Source: an uncultured Coriobacteriaceae bacterium
Lineage (GTDB): Bacteria > Actinomycetota > Coriobacteriia > Coriobacteriales > Atopobiaceae
Assembly: GCA_902803315.1 (NCBI GenBank)
Contig: CADCPM010000116.1
Location: 1-35,866 of the forward strand
Length of the DNA: 35,866 nucleotides
Direction of reading: 5' to 3'
Of the stretch, positions 28,357 to 35,866 are shown in pieces. The notes beneath the pieces were generated by a model that worked only from the letters and a program-made list of their open reading frames with translations, had not been told where the DNA came from and ran no database searches. The translations under genes and the position numbers were made by a program. The first letter of the stretch is position 1. Each line of letters opens with the position of its first letter.

Positions 28357-28847
28357 ACGTAGGGGGAAAGCTCATCCTCATACACACATGCGTATGGGTA
28401 GACAACTACTGTGCCGACCATGTGGCAGGGGTCGATGCCAAGCAGTTCTTGCAAATGTCTTTCACTCAAAACGCAGAGCTCCTCTATGCGGTCCACGCCG
28501 CAAAGGACGTGCTCTACGTGCTAGAGAATGAATTCAAGCGCGCTGCGCGGCGCGAACTCGGCACCATAGACGAATCGGTGGTATTGTCGGCGAAAAAGGC
28601 AGCACTTGGATGCGTACGCAACATGTGTGACCTTGCAACAGCGGTTGGCGCAGACACTTCCGACATCTGGCTGGCAAATAAGTACTTGCGCATTCACCCG
28701 GATTTTGAGGACAACCTTGTCCTTGCTGCTTGCAAGCGAGCCAAAGCCGACTACTTGGTGACCAACGACCGCACGCTCATTGCACATGCCGACGTAACGG
28801 CAAAAACACCTCGCGAAATGCTCGAGCTCATGAGCCTGGACTTTTAG
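28353..28847 (+). CDS. PIN-domain toxin (VapC-like ribonuclease)
   Basis: This 164-aa protein starts with GTG overlapping the antitoxin stop. It shows the acidic PIN active site: D17 in CVWVDNY, a middle acidic residue in the NAELLYAV region, D117/D120 in PDFEDNLVLAACKRAKAD, and D139 in LVTND. PIN toxins cut specific RNAs in a Mg-dependent reaction. The pairing with a RelB/DinJ-like antitoxin, rather than a VapB-like one, is a mixed arrangement. It converges on the DUF362 gene with a 24-bp gap. Confidence 0.86.
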   Translation: MNVGGKLILIHTCVWVDNYCADHVAGVDAKQFLQMSFTQNAELLYAVHAAKDVLYVLENEFKRAARRELGTIDESVVLSAKKAALGCVRNMCDLATAVGADTSDIWLANKYLRIHPDFEDNLVLAACKRAKADYLVTNDRTLIAHADVTAKTPREMLELMSLDF

Positions 28848-28871
28848 CGATCAAGGGGAACAGGTCACTCA

Positions 28872-29944
28872 TCAGCCCTTTATCTCCACGAGCTCGTAGG
28901 CGCGACTTCCCACGCCAAGCGACTCAGCGGCCTCCAGCACATGCGCGCCATTGCGACTCTCCACGCGCTCTATGAGGTCGGCGCTGTTGTCGTCACTCGC
29001 ATACACGAGATCGACGCACGCCTGGTCGAGTGCCACGGGATCAGTCGAGGCAAGCACCCCTATGTCGGCCATCTTGGGAAGCGCCGGATTGGAGTCGCAG
29101 TCGCAATCCACCGAAAGGTTGTTCATCACGTTTACGAAAAGCATGTTTGGCTGCGCCGCAAGCACGGCCTTGCATGCGTCTGCCATCGACTCGAGGAAAT
29201 CGTTTTGCGCGGCGGACTGCCAGCTCGTGCGATTCTTGCCCGCAGAATGTATGAGCAGCTTTCCCTCCCGCGACGCCATGCCAATGGAGATGTTCTTCAG
29301 CGCTCCCCCGAAGCCGGCCATCGTGTGACCCTTGAAGTGCGAGAGGACCAGAAAGCCGCCATAGTCGGAAAACGCAGCTCCCACGAGGTTCTCGCTCAGG
29401 TGGAAGCCACCGTCCACGGGAAGCGGGAGCGAACCCGCCTCGTCCATAATCTGGAAGTCGGCAATGCGCGCGAACCCATGGTCCGCCGCCACCCTATAGT
29501 GTGCCTCGGTGGTGGACCTATCGCCGCCATAGGCCGTGTTGCACTCCACAATCGTTCCGGAAACCGACGACACCAGCCCCTCGATGAGCGAGGGTTGCAG
29601 AAAATGGTTGCCGCCCGGCTCTCCGCTGGAGAGCTTCACGCCCACCTTTCCGTTACCCAGGCTTTGTCCGATGGCCGCAAACGTCGCCTGCAGCGCGCCG
29701 TCGCTAACGTTGCGTGCAAAGTAGACGGCGGGGCCGCCCGTCGCGGATGCGCCCGTGGACGCCCCCGAGGTGGAGCTGTTGGACGACGCCGACGACGAAT
29801 CCCGTACGCCGCCGTCCACGGATTGGCTCGCCTGGGACGAGACTCCAGGCCCTCCCCTGCGCAGCCAGAGGCTCCCGCCAGCGCGATTCCGCCGGCTGCA
29901 GCGGTGGCAAGCTCAACGAAGCGCCGTCGCGTTAGGCTTCCCAT
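28872..29944 (-). pseudogene. Exported DUF362 protein gene, interrupted by a frameshift
   Basis: The N-terminus in one frame (29944 down) is a Tat lipoprotein signal: LTRRRFVELATAAAGG and the lipobox ASGC. The DUF362 body is in another frame, open from about 29860 to the stop at 28872, with GGFLVLSHFKGHTMAGFGGALKNISIG and GVLASTDPVALDQACVDLV. The two would join as CAGGGPGVSSQASQS if one G were added to the G run at 29854-29857. The single-base loss could be a real mutation or an assembly error. DUF362 proteins are poorly characterised, often with Fe-S links. The ATG overlaps the stop of the upstream hydrolase gene (TAATG). Confidence 0.8.
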
Positions 29945-30852
29945 TACGCTCTCACCTGCCCTTCCACGTAGGGCAGGATATACGACATGGCGTCTTCAAA
30001 CGGCTGGTCAAAGAATTCATGCCCACCGTTCTTGATCACATGAAACTCGCAGTCCGGAATAATCTCCTTTGCCTCTTCCGACCAGGATATGGGAACGGTT
30101 CCGTCCTTGTCACCATGAAGGAGCAGCATGTGACCCTTGTAGGAAGAGAGTAGCTGGTTGAAGTCGACGCTTTGAAGGTCGGTGATGTAGTTCTTGCCCA
30201 CGTGAATCCAGCCGCCAAACAGGCTCACGTCGTCGGGAATGTCGTCCGCCGTCTGATACGCCTGCGATTCGCTGTCCGCTTTTGCCGACAGTGCGGGATA
30301 CATAAGAATCATTCCCGCGATCTCGTCCTGATGCGAGCTTCCCACAACCGTGGTAACGAGGCCGCCCATGCTGCCGCCAAGAAGGACGATCTTGTTTGCA
30401 TCCACAAAGTCCCATGACTTGGAAGACGCCAGCACTGCTTCCAAGTCGGACGCCTCGGTGAGGACGGACATTTGGTTGTTGCTGCCGTCGCTCCTGTTTC
30501 CTCCAACGGTGCCCCCGCAGAAGTCGAACACGTACGTCGCATATCCTGCCTGAGCCAGCCTTTTGGCATAGCGCTCGCCAGACGTGTGGTCGTTTCCCAG
30601 CTCATGGGAAAAAATCACGAGCGGAACCTTCTCGTTTTTGTTTGGCACATAGGCAATGCCATAGATTCGGTTGCTTCCGTTCTGCACCCAAATCTCTTGC
30701 GTCGTATATCCGTTCGCGTTCATGGCCTGTTCTCCTTCCGTTGTTTGCCGTGCGCTACTACCGCTTTCCGAACTCTTGGCACCGCATCCCGCAAGAAGCA
30801 GGCAGAAGACCGTACACAACAGCAGCACAATGCGCATAGGACCTTTTCTCAT
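29944..30852 (-). CDS. Alpha/beta hydrolase lipoprotein
   Basis: This 302-aa protein has a lipoprotein signal with Cys23 in LLAGC and a short polar linker, then a complete alpha/beta-hydrolase fold. The nucleophile S161 lies in LLGGSMGG, the acid D250 in HGDKDGTVP, and the base H278 in NGGHEF. The oxyanion side is near VIFSHELG. It is probably a surface esterase or peptidase-like acylhydrolase; the substrate is unknown. The stop and the ATG of the next gene share a base, so translation is coupled. The start could also be M6 at 30837, which has AAAGG close upstream. Confidence 0.9.
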   Translation of the reverse strand: MRKGPMRIVLLLCTVFCLLLAGCGAKSSESGSSARQTTEGEQAMNANGYTTQEIWVQNGSNRIYGIAYVPNKNEKVPLVIFSHELGNDHTSGERYAKRLAQAGYATYVFDFCGGTVGGNRSDGSNNQMSVLTEASDLEAVLASSKSWDFVDANKIVLLGGSMGGLVTTVVGSSHQDEIAGMILMYPALSAKADSESQAYQTADDIPDDVSLFGGWIHVGKNYITDLQSVDFNQLLSSYKGHMLLLHGDKDGTVPISWSEEAKEIIPDCEFHVIKNGGHEFFDQPFEDAMSYILPYVEGQVRA

Positions 30853-30977
30853 GTTGGTGGAGCCCTTCTTTTTCTGTGCAATTTCGTATGCTATTCCAAA
30901 TACATTGTGGATTGTCTTTTAGCCATACACAAATAGCTCTTGTCTATGCTTATCTATGCAATTGACGAATGGCAAAA

Positions 30978-31043
30978 AGCTGACAAGTGACCTGTCCCCT
31001 TGTCATACTTTTGTATGACAAGGGGACAGGTCACTTGTCAGCT
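30978..31043. terminator. Long hairpin downstream of the M13 peptidase gene
   Basis: Arms of about 31 bp, including AGCTGACAAGTGACCTGTCC and its complement, meet at a short T-rich loop; the arms are essentially perfect. It begins 23 bp after the peptidase stop (31067) on the minus strand. It is the fullest member of the GACCTGTCCCC hairpin family. Confidence 0.8.
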
Positions 31044-31066
31044 GGTCGCTTGCGCTCTATTCGACT

Positions 31067-33199
31067 TTAGGCCTTCGGGCCCCAAACGACAATGCGCTTG
31101 TCGGGCGCGAGGTACATGACGTCGCCCTCCTTCACGCCAAGCTTGTCGTAGATTGGGTCGAACATCTGCGCGTTTACATTTATGCGAAGGTTGTTCAGCG
31201 GATGGGTGTCCATCGCAAGGATCGGGAACGTTTGCGCTGGCACTACCTGCACAAACACGTTGGACATGTTGTTGAAGAACTCGTTGTAGTCGAAGTTTTC
31301 GGATTTGCCGGCAATCTCCAAAGCGGCATGCATGCCACATAGGTCTGCGTTGGCCTCGGCAACGATGTTTTGGCCATCGGCCATCATTCCGGGCATCAGT
31401 TCGATTCCCGAATAGTATTGGGCGAGTTTCGTGGTCTTGTCTACGAACTTGCTTACATCCTCGTCGGTGAACACGGGATTGGGCTGACCGTAGGCATCCA
31501 TTTGCGCACCCTGATAGTCAAAGCCATGGCTAATCTCGTGCCCAACGGTAAACCCAATGCCACTCAGCAGCTTTTCGTCTGGCATTCCGTCGGTATACAG
31601 AAGACTCGTAACGATTCCCGGCATAATGTTAATGGAATTGCCTTCGTAGTCGTAAAACGCGTTTGCGATGGTAGGCTCAACGTAGAACCACCCGGCCGAT
31701 ACGGAGGCGGGCTGGCCAATCATCTTTGCCTCGCAGTCATAGCGATACTGCTTGCAGGTGAGGTAATTTGCGAGCGGCGTGCCACCTTGATCCGTGGGCT
31801 TAAGCTCGAGCCCGCTGTAGTCGAAGTAGCCACCCGTAGGCTCGAGCACATTGAGCGCCATGTGGTCGAGCTTCTCTATAATGCGCTGCTTCGATTCATC
31901 GCCAAGCCACGAGGTGTTCCCCACAAGATCTTTGTAGGTGTTGATGAGCTGTTGGGAAAGGTTGGTGAGACGCTCCTTTGCACTGGCGGGCAGACTCTCG
32001 TCCACATAGGTCTTGGCCAAAACCTGCGCGAATGTGTTGATGCTGTCGCATGCCTTGTAAGCGTTTGAGCTGCTGGCGGCGCTTATCTGAGCAAGCATCT
32101 CAGCCGACTCTTTGGAGACGGGCTCGCCGCGGTAGCAACGCGTCTCGGCAAGCACCTTAGCCTTTGCCATCAGCTTTATGGAATCGAGGTTCTCTGCGTT
32201 CCATGTTTTGCCGAACGCTTCGAGCCATGGGCGCGACACGAGGTACTTCTCGGACTTATCCTTCTTCATATTGGCAAGAGTCTCCCGCATGGGGAAGCTG
32301 GGGCACAAGGCGCAAAGCTCATCGAGCGTGAATACGAATGCGCGCGCATCCTTTGCCATCTCACCAAAATCCTTCTTTACATAGGTTCCGTTTGACTCCA
32401 GGGATTTACCGTGCTGCTTTTCGAACTCCATGAGCTGCGCGTTCGCGTCCGCAATGGAGGCATTGTCCATGCCCAACGCCTCCAAGTCGAAACCCGTGTA
32501 CAACACAGCAGCCGAAAGTGAGGCCTGCGCAGCCTGCTGAGCCGTTGGATCCTCGGTGTCCTGATAAGGTGCTCCGCCAGTAAGAATCGCATTGCTGTAC
32601 AAGAAATTGGGATATAAACCCACCATGTTCGTTGCCCTGGTGTCGTTGGTCTTTACGACAGCCGTGATAAACGGGCTAAACGGGAAGTCGCTGGCGCTCA
32701 GCAGCGCATTCATCTCGTCAAGCGACTTAACCGCGTCGATTCGATCGAGGTAGGGCTTCACTTCCGAAAGCCCCAACTCCTCTAGCTTTTTGGCATCGCC
32801 CGCCTGGCTGTAGAGGATGCGCAGTTGTTCAAGGTCGTGGCCCGTCTTGGAGTTGTCCTCAATAACGGCCGTGACGGCATCCCTAAACTCGCTGTTGTGA
32901 TCCTCCAGCGCGTTGCCACCCGCTCCCTCCTGGTGCGCGGTAATGTAGTCGTAGGCATAGTGCGTGTACATATCGTCTTTCGCCTCGGGACGACTGGCTG
33001 GGAGGTTGCCCGCCACAACCGTTGTAGTCCATGGCTTACCGCCAAGCTCGGACGATTGTGCCGCAGACGTGCCCGCGCTTGCATCTGCGCCTGCAGCGGA
33101 TGAGCTTGCAGAGCCTCCTGCGTTGCCCCCGCATGCTGCCAGCACAAAGGCCAGCATCACTACAAAGGCCACCGATACCACCCGTTTGATGCGTTTCAT
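31067..33199 (-). CDS. M13 family zinc metallopeptidase lipoprotein (PepO/neprilysin type)
   Basis: This 710-aa protein has a lipobox (LAAC, Cys23) and a Ser/Ala linker, then a long M13 fold. The zinc site is HEISH at 554-558 within FTVGHEISHGFDYQGAQMD, with the third ligand E615 in VAEANADLCG. The upstream substrate strand NAFYDYEGNSINIMPGI and the C-terminal NNLRINV and LAPDKRIVVWG are typical. Bacterial members trim small peptides outside the cell. ATG at 33199 follows GGAGGAAGG; the frame opens at 33238. The total length of about 700 residues is normal. Confidence 0.95.
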   Translation of the reverse strand: MKRIKRVVSVAFVVMLAFVLAACGGNAGGSASSSAAGADASAGTSAAQSSELGGKPWTTTVVAGNLPASRPEAKDDMYTHYAYDYITAHQEGAGGNALEDHNSEFRDAVTAVIEDNSKTGHDLEQLRILYSQAGDAKKLEELGLSEVKPYLDRIDAVKSLDEMNALLSASDFPFSPFITAVVKTNDTRATNMVGLYPNFLYSNAILTGGAPYQDTEDPTAQQAAQASLSAAVLYTGFDLEALGMDNASIADANAQLMEFEKQHGKSLESNGTYVKKDFGEMAKDARAFVFTLDELCALCPSFPMRETLANMKKDKSEKYLVSRPWLEAFGKTWNAENLDSIKLMAKAKVLAETRCYRGEPVSKESAEMLAQISAASSSNAYKACDSINTFAQVLAKTYVDESLPASAKERLTNLSQQLINTYKDLVGNTSWLGDESKQRIIEKLDHMALNVLEPTGGYFDYSGLELKPTDQGGTPLANYLTCKQYRYDCEAKMIGQPASVSAGWFYVEPTIANAFYDYEGNSINIMPGIVTSLLYTDGMPDEKLLSGIGFTVGHEISHGFDYQGAQMDAYGQPNPVFTDEDVSKFVDKTTKLAQYYSGIELMPGMMADGQNIVAEANADLCGMHAALEIAGKSENFDYNEFFNNMSNVFVQVVPAQTFPILAMDTHPLNNLRINVNAQMFDPIYDKLGVKEGDVMYLAPDKRIVVWGPKA

Positions 33200-33226
33200 T
33201 GCCCCTTCCTCCTTCAATCGTTTCTC

Positions 33227-33263
33227 AAAAGCTGACAAGGGGACAGGTCACTTGTCAGCTTTT
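33227..33263 (-). terminator. Hairpin at the end of the Pr6Pr-type gene
   Basis: AAAAGCTGACAAG and CTTGTCAGCTTTT enclose GGGGACAGGTCA-like sequence. The stem is flanked by A and T runs that give short U-tracts in either direction. The upstream gene's last codons and stop (33248) lie within it. It is about 30 bp before the M13 peptidase start. Confidence 0.78.
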
Positions 33264-33916
33264 CTTCCAAGCAGTCGATCTATGCCAAATAGAATATAGC
33301 CCAAAACAATAAACACCACGAGCATTACGCCGCAGAAGGCTATGACGCCACCCACACCCGAAATCGAGGGATCGAGGAAGGTGTAGGGATAGCGGGACAC
33401 GTTCGCCGTGGTGCCACCGCCCAAATTCAAACCGAGCGGGCCAGCGCCAATCATAACGACCACAAGATACACGAGCACCAGCGACAACCAGGCAAAGGGA
33501 CCCCACACCGGCATCTTTCCCTTCTCGTCAAACAGTGCCCAGTCCAAAAGCGTCATGATCGGCACCACGTAGTGCAGCACCACCAAGTGCCACACAAGCT
33601 GGCCATTCTGGAACATGGCGTCAAAGAGCATGAAGTGGGCGATCAGCATGGTTACCAAAAGCGAAATGGTGGCAATGTACTTGGCCAAGGGCGCAAACGT
33701 CACAGCCTTCTCGTCGTCTCGGTTACGAACAAGCCAAATCACCGCGAGCAGGAAGTATCCCCAGGCAAAGAGGTTTGACACGTTGGTAAACATGTTGGGA
33801 AAGCCGGTCTTGTACTCTCCGGCAAGAATTCCCGACCCATCGAGCAGGCCATATGTGCCAAATACGAGCAACACGACCTTCCACACAATAGACGCCGTCT
33901 TGTTTTTTATTCTCAT
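33248..33916 (-). CDS. Pr6Pr family six-helix membrane protein
   Basis: This 222-aa protein has about six transmembrane helices. It carries the landmark segment HYVVPIMTLLDWALFDEKGKMPVW, a following WLSLVLVYLVVV helix, and the YPYTFLD motif near residue 175, all typical of Pr6Pr proteins. The function is unknown. AAAGGG lies upstream of the ATG at 33916. The C-terminal RKADK and the stop are encoded by the hairpin repeat at 33227-33263, so its end has probably been reshaped by that repeat. Confidence 0.85.
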   Translation of the reverse strand: MRIKNKTASIVWKVVLLVFGTYGLLDGSGILAGEYKTGFPNMFTNVSNLFAWGYFLLAVIWLVRNRDDEKAVTFAPLAKYIATISLLVTMLIAHFMLFDAMFQNGQLVWHLVVLHYVVPIMTLLDWALFDEKGKMPVWGPFAWLSLVLVYLVVVMIGAGPLGLNLGGGTTANVSRYPYTFLDPSISGVGGVIAFCGVMLVVFIVLGYILFGIDRLLGRKADK

Positions 33917-34002
33917 GATATGACCCTTTCGTGCACGTTAATATACTCGCAAGAAATCATACCAAACGGATTATCAAAAAGAACCGACAAGCGACTATCG
34001 AA

Positions 34003-34039
34003 AAAAGCTGACAAGTGACCTGTCCCCTTGTCAGCTTTT
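34003..34039 (-). terminator. Hairpin at the end of the flavodoxin gene
   Basis: AAAAGCTGACAAG and CTTGTCAGCTTTT enclose TGACCTGTCCC; on the minus strand the right side is followed by six U residues. The flavodoxin stop (34038-34040) overlaps its edge. It is nearly the same sequence as the hairpin at 33227-33263, with the loop reversed. Confidence 0.85.
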
Positions 34040-34727
34040 AGCCGAGCCCCTTTACCCAGGCGCGCACCTCTTGCTCGGAAGCCGACACTTTGTCTCCGGG
34101 AATCGAGAGCGCGTCGCTCGTCCTCACCGTCGCCCCCTTGGCAAGCGACTCGAGCGTGGTGAGGCTGTTGGCGCCAGTTGAGCTACCGCCATGCGAGAAG
34201 AAGGGAATTATCTCCTTGCCAGAAAGGTCGTAGCCCTCCAGGAAGGTGCACATTGGGGTGGGCAAATCGTACCACCATATGGGAAAGCCAAAGAACACCG
34301 TACTGTAGCCCGCCAGCTTGCTTGCGTCCAAGTCAACGGAGATCTGGGGACGCGCACCGCTGTCCAGCTCCTTCTTCGCGCGGTCGACGGTCGCGTCGTA
34401 GTCGTCGGGATAGGCGTCGTTTGCCGTCACGCGCGCAAGGTCGCCTCCCGTCTCGCTTGCGATCCAGTGGGCCATGGTGTCGGTGTTGCCCGTGTACGAG
34501 AAGTACACGACGAGCGGCTTGGCACCGTCCTTGCCGACGGCAGCGTTGCTGGATTGGGCGGACTGGGCGGCGCCATCCGAAGACGAGGAGGCGGTGGAGG
34601 AGGAAGCCGCGGAGGAGCTGCTTGCGGCTCCCCTGCTCGCTCCGCATCCCGTCAACCCCACCGCGGCTCCCATCGCCGCAATTGCCGCGGTCTGCAAAAA
34701 AGCACGCCTCGAAACGTTCGAACTCAT
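34038..34727 (-). CDS. Tat-exported flavodoxin-like lipoprotein
   Basis: This 229-aa protein starts with a twin-arginine signal (SRRAFLQT) ending in a lipobox (LTGC, Cys28), followed by a Ser/Ala linker of about 35 residues. The rest is a flavodoxin domain of the Flavodoxin_4 type: the FMN phosphate loop YFSYTGNTDTMA, then VFFGFPIWWYDLP and FFSHGGSSTGAN. Flavodoxins usually work in the cytoplasm; Tat export suggests a folded FMN protein acting outside. AAGGAG precedes the ATG. The gene follows the cyclophilin-like gene by 30 bp and is likely in its operon. Confidence 0.92.
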   Translation of the reverse strand: MSSNVSRRAFLQTAAIAAMGAAVGLTGCGASRGAASSSSAASSSTASSSSDGAAQSAQSSNAAVGKDGAKPLVVYFSYTGNTDTMAHWIASETGGDLARVTANDAYPDDYDATVDRAKKELDSGARPQISVDLDASKLAGYSTVFFGFPIWWYDLPTPMCTFLEGYDLSGKEIIPFFSHGGSSTGANSLTTLESLAKGATVRTSDALSIPGDKVSASEQEVRAWVKGLG

Positions 34728-34757
34728 AACGGGCTCCTTCCCCTGCGTTGGCAGTCG

Positions 34758-35372
34758 CTACTCCGCAAGCTCAATGCGCACGTCAAACGAACCTTCCAAG
34801 CCCGATATGTCCTTGAGCGGGCATGTTATAACGCCAATGTTCACTTGGGAACCATACTGCTCGGACACGCCCTCGTCCTCAAACAGAATTGTAAAGTACG
34901 GCGCGTCCGTTGCATAGTCTATGTCTCCGTTCAGCCATCCGTAGTGCACCTCGTCCTGCTTGTACGGAAGCTCCTCCGTCACTCCGCAGAAGTCGTGAGA
35001 GTACCTGCTCACGTGCTGGGTTATTGGGAGCTTTGCAATGAGCGCCTTCGCGGTTTCGGAGTCGTTGAGCACGCCGGGTATTACCTTGTCCCCAAAATGC
35101 ATGTTGATCTTTGTGCCGCCTTTCATGGGGACTCTGGTTGGCATGGACGGATCGGCCGTCTGCATGGTGGCCCCGTCCTTTGCGACGGCCTTCTTCGACG
35201 ACGTCTCCTGCTGGGCCGACTCCTGCGCCTGCGACGAGGACTGGGAGCCTGACTGGGTTGACGATTGGGCCGACGTTTGCGACGACGATTGGCCGCTCGC
35301 GTTGCCGCAAGAGACAAGGGTGAGGCAAAGTGTGAGCGCGGCAACGAAAGCTGAGGCCTTCTTTATTGTCAT
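34758..35372 (-). CDS. Cyclophilin-like-fold lipoprotein
   Basis: This 204-aa protein has a lipoprotein signal with Cys22 in LVSC and a Ser/Gln linker to about residue 75. A domain of the bacterial cyclophilin-like family follows: KINMHFGDKVIPGVLNDSETAKALIAKLP, then DFCGVTEELPY, then GWLNGDIDYATDAPYFTILFEDEG. Related domains occur beside or fused to flavodoxins, and the next gene is an exported flavodoxin, so they probably work together. Peptidyl-prolyl isomerase activity is not assured. AAAGGAAAAG lies before the ATG. Confidence 0.85.
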   Translation of the reverse strand: MTIKKASAFVAALTLCLTLVSCGNASGQSSSQTSAQSSTQSGSQSSSQAQESAQQETSSKKAVAKDGATMQTADPSMPTRVPMKGGTKINMHFGDKVIPGVLNDSETAKALIAKLPITQHVSRYSHDFCGVTEELPYKQDEVHYGWLNGDIDYATDAPYFTILFEDEGVSEQYGSQVNIGVITCPLKDISGLEGSFDVRIELAE

Positions 35373-35511
35373 GTTCTTTTCCTTTCCAGCGAACTTGGGG
35401 TTGATTCCATTGTGCGATGCGCGCCAGTGGATAACAAATACTTATGCAGCATTTCATACTATGCATGTTGAGCATGGCAAAACTGCCAAGGGGCGGGTAA
35501 CTCGCCTGCTC

Positions 35512-35698
35512 GACCCTGCAGTTTGACCCACCGCCAACTTCCCATGGGCCCAAATGCACAGTTGAGGGGATGCCAAACTGCAGATTTTGTCTTCATAAGC
35601 CCTCTACCTGCGGTTTTGCGAGAGCCCTGCAGTTTGGGGGTGGCCCAAATGCGCATCTGAGGGGGTGGGAAACTGGCGGTGGGCCAAACTGCAGGGTC
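35512..35698. repeat. Nested inverted and direct repeats
   Basis: Inverted arms of 33 bp (35512-35544 and 35666-35698, 30 of 33 matching) flank two direct copies of a 23-bp unit beginning GGCCCAAATGC (35547-35569 and 35642-35664, 20 of 23 matching). CTGCAGTTT or its complement occurs four times within the block. I see no open frame with a ribosome binding site. The 139 bases between the cyclophilin-like start and this block hold only the probable promoter region of that gene. Confidence 0.8.
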
Positions 35699-35866
35699 GG
35701 GGGGCCGCCAGGCGCGGGCGGGGCGCCGGGGAGGCCTGCCCTCGGCCCGCCCACATCCTGCACACAAGTCCCGGGCGCCTGGGACATCCCCCGCGCGGCG
35801 TGCGTATACATAGGCAGCGGGCGGAAGAGAGGGCCCGCTAGACGAGAAGGCGAGGCGGCAGAGGGC
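35699..35866. other. GC-rich non-coding window edge
   Basis: The last 168 bases are markedly richer in G and C than the rest and contain no convincing gene start. A weak GTATACAT at about 35802 could be part of a promoter for a gene beyond the window. Nothing else is supported. Confidence 0.3.

Noticed and set aside
34191..35252. Plus-strand ORF of 353 aa opposite the flavodoxin and cyclophilin-like genes
   Set aside because: It is antisense to two exported proteins with clear signals and domains. Its Arg/Gly-rich composition reflects the Ser-rich linkers on the other strand.
35459..35767. Minus-strand ORF of 102 aa in the GC-rich window end
   Set aside because: It runs through the nested repeats and GC-rich sequence, has no ribosome binding site and resembles no known family.

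Overview
The window looks like chromosomal DNA of a moderately GC-rich actinobacterium, most probably class Coriobacteriia. I infer this from three things: the veg-ispE gene pair, strong AAGGAGG-type ribosome binding sites, and many lipoproteins with a Cys lipobox followed by a Ser/Gln/Ala-rich linker. No 16S rRNA gene or other decisive marker is present, so the placement is an inference. There is no CRISPR array, transposase, integrase or prophage.

Layout. Positions 1-2900 hold a tRNA-Pro and a minus-strand run veg, ispE and an L,D-transpeptidase. Positions 3034-7133 hold a large adenylate-forming ligase with an unusual Met/Pro-rich, phasin-like tail, divergent from an M24 aminopeptidase. 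Positions 7196-9466 carry rdgB-rph (4-bp overlap) and an amidohydrolase. Positions 9733-11473 carry a sugar transferase and an overlapping NAD-dependent epimerase. Positions 11736-16368 carry an Agp-like acid phosphatase lipoprotein, a lipoprotein with two tandem cystatin-like domains, and a sensor-HAMP-SpoIIE phosphatase. Positions 16761-19209 carry a PepSY lipoprotein, a YihY/BrkB membrane protein, a GNAT acetyltransferase and a small unknown protein. Positions 19387-22548 carry a broken and an intact copy of a secreted HExxH metallopeptidase. Positions 22617-25705 carry a PD-(D/E)XK-DinG helicase with a GNAT gene. Positions 25883-28847 carry a radical SAM/SPASM enzyme, a small membrane protein and a RelB-like/PIN toxin-antitoxin pair. 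Positions 28872-35372 are a minus-strand block of exported proteins: a frameshifted DUF362 protein, an alpha/beta hydrolase, an M13 peptidase, a Pr6Pr-type membrane protein, a Tat-exported flavodoxin and a cyclophilin-like lipoprotein. The last 490 bases are non-coding and repeat-rich.

The most unusual feature is non-coding. Five copies of a 110-145 bp structured element lie at 9560, 13237, 16512, 27226 and 27752. Each has a nearly invariant core of about 55 bp enclosed by long inverted arms that differ from copy to copy yet stay complementary. All five have the same orientation relative to the gene on one side. A second, simpler family of long hairpins carries GACCTGTCCCC-like arms. It sits between genes and in four cases supplies or touches the stop codon of the adjacent gene.

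Much of the coding content faces outside the cell: cell-wall crosslinking, exported phosphatase, peptidases, a possible protease inhibitor and exported redox proteins. This suggests a host-associated anaerobe that invests in surface proteins, but that reading is an inference.
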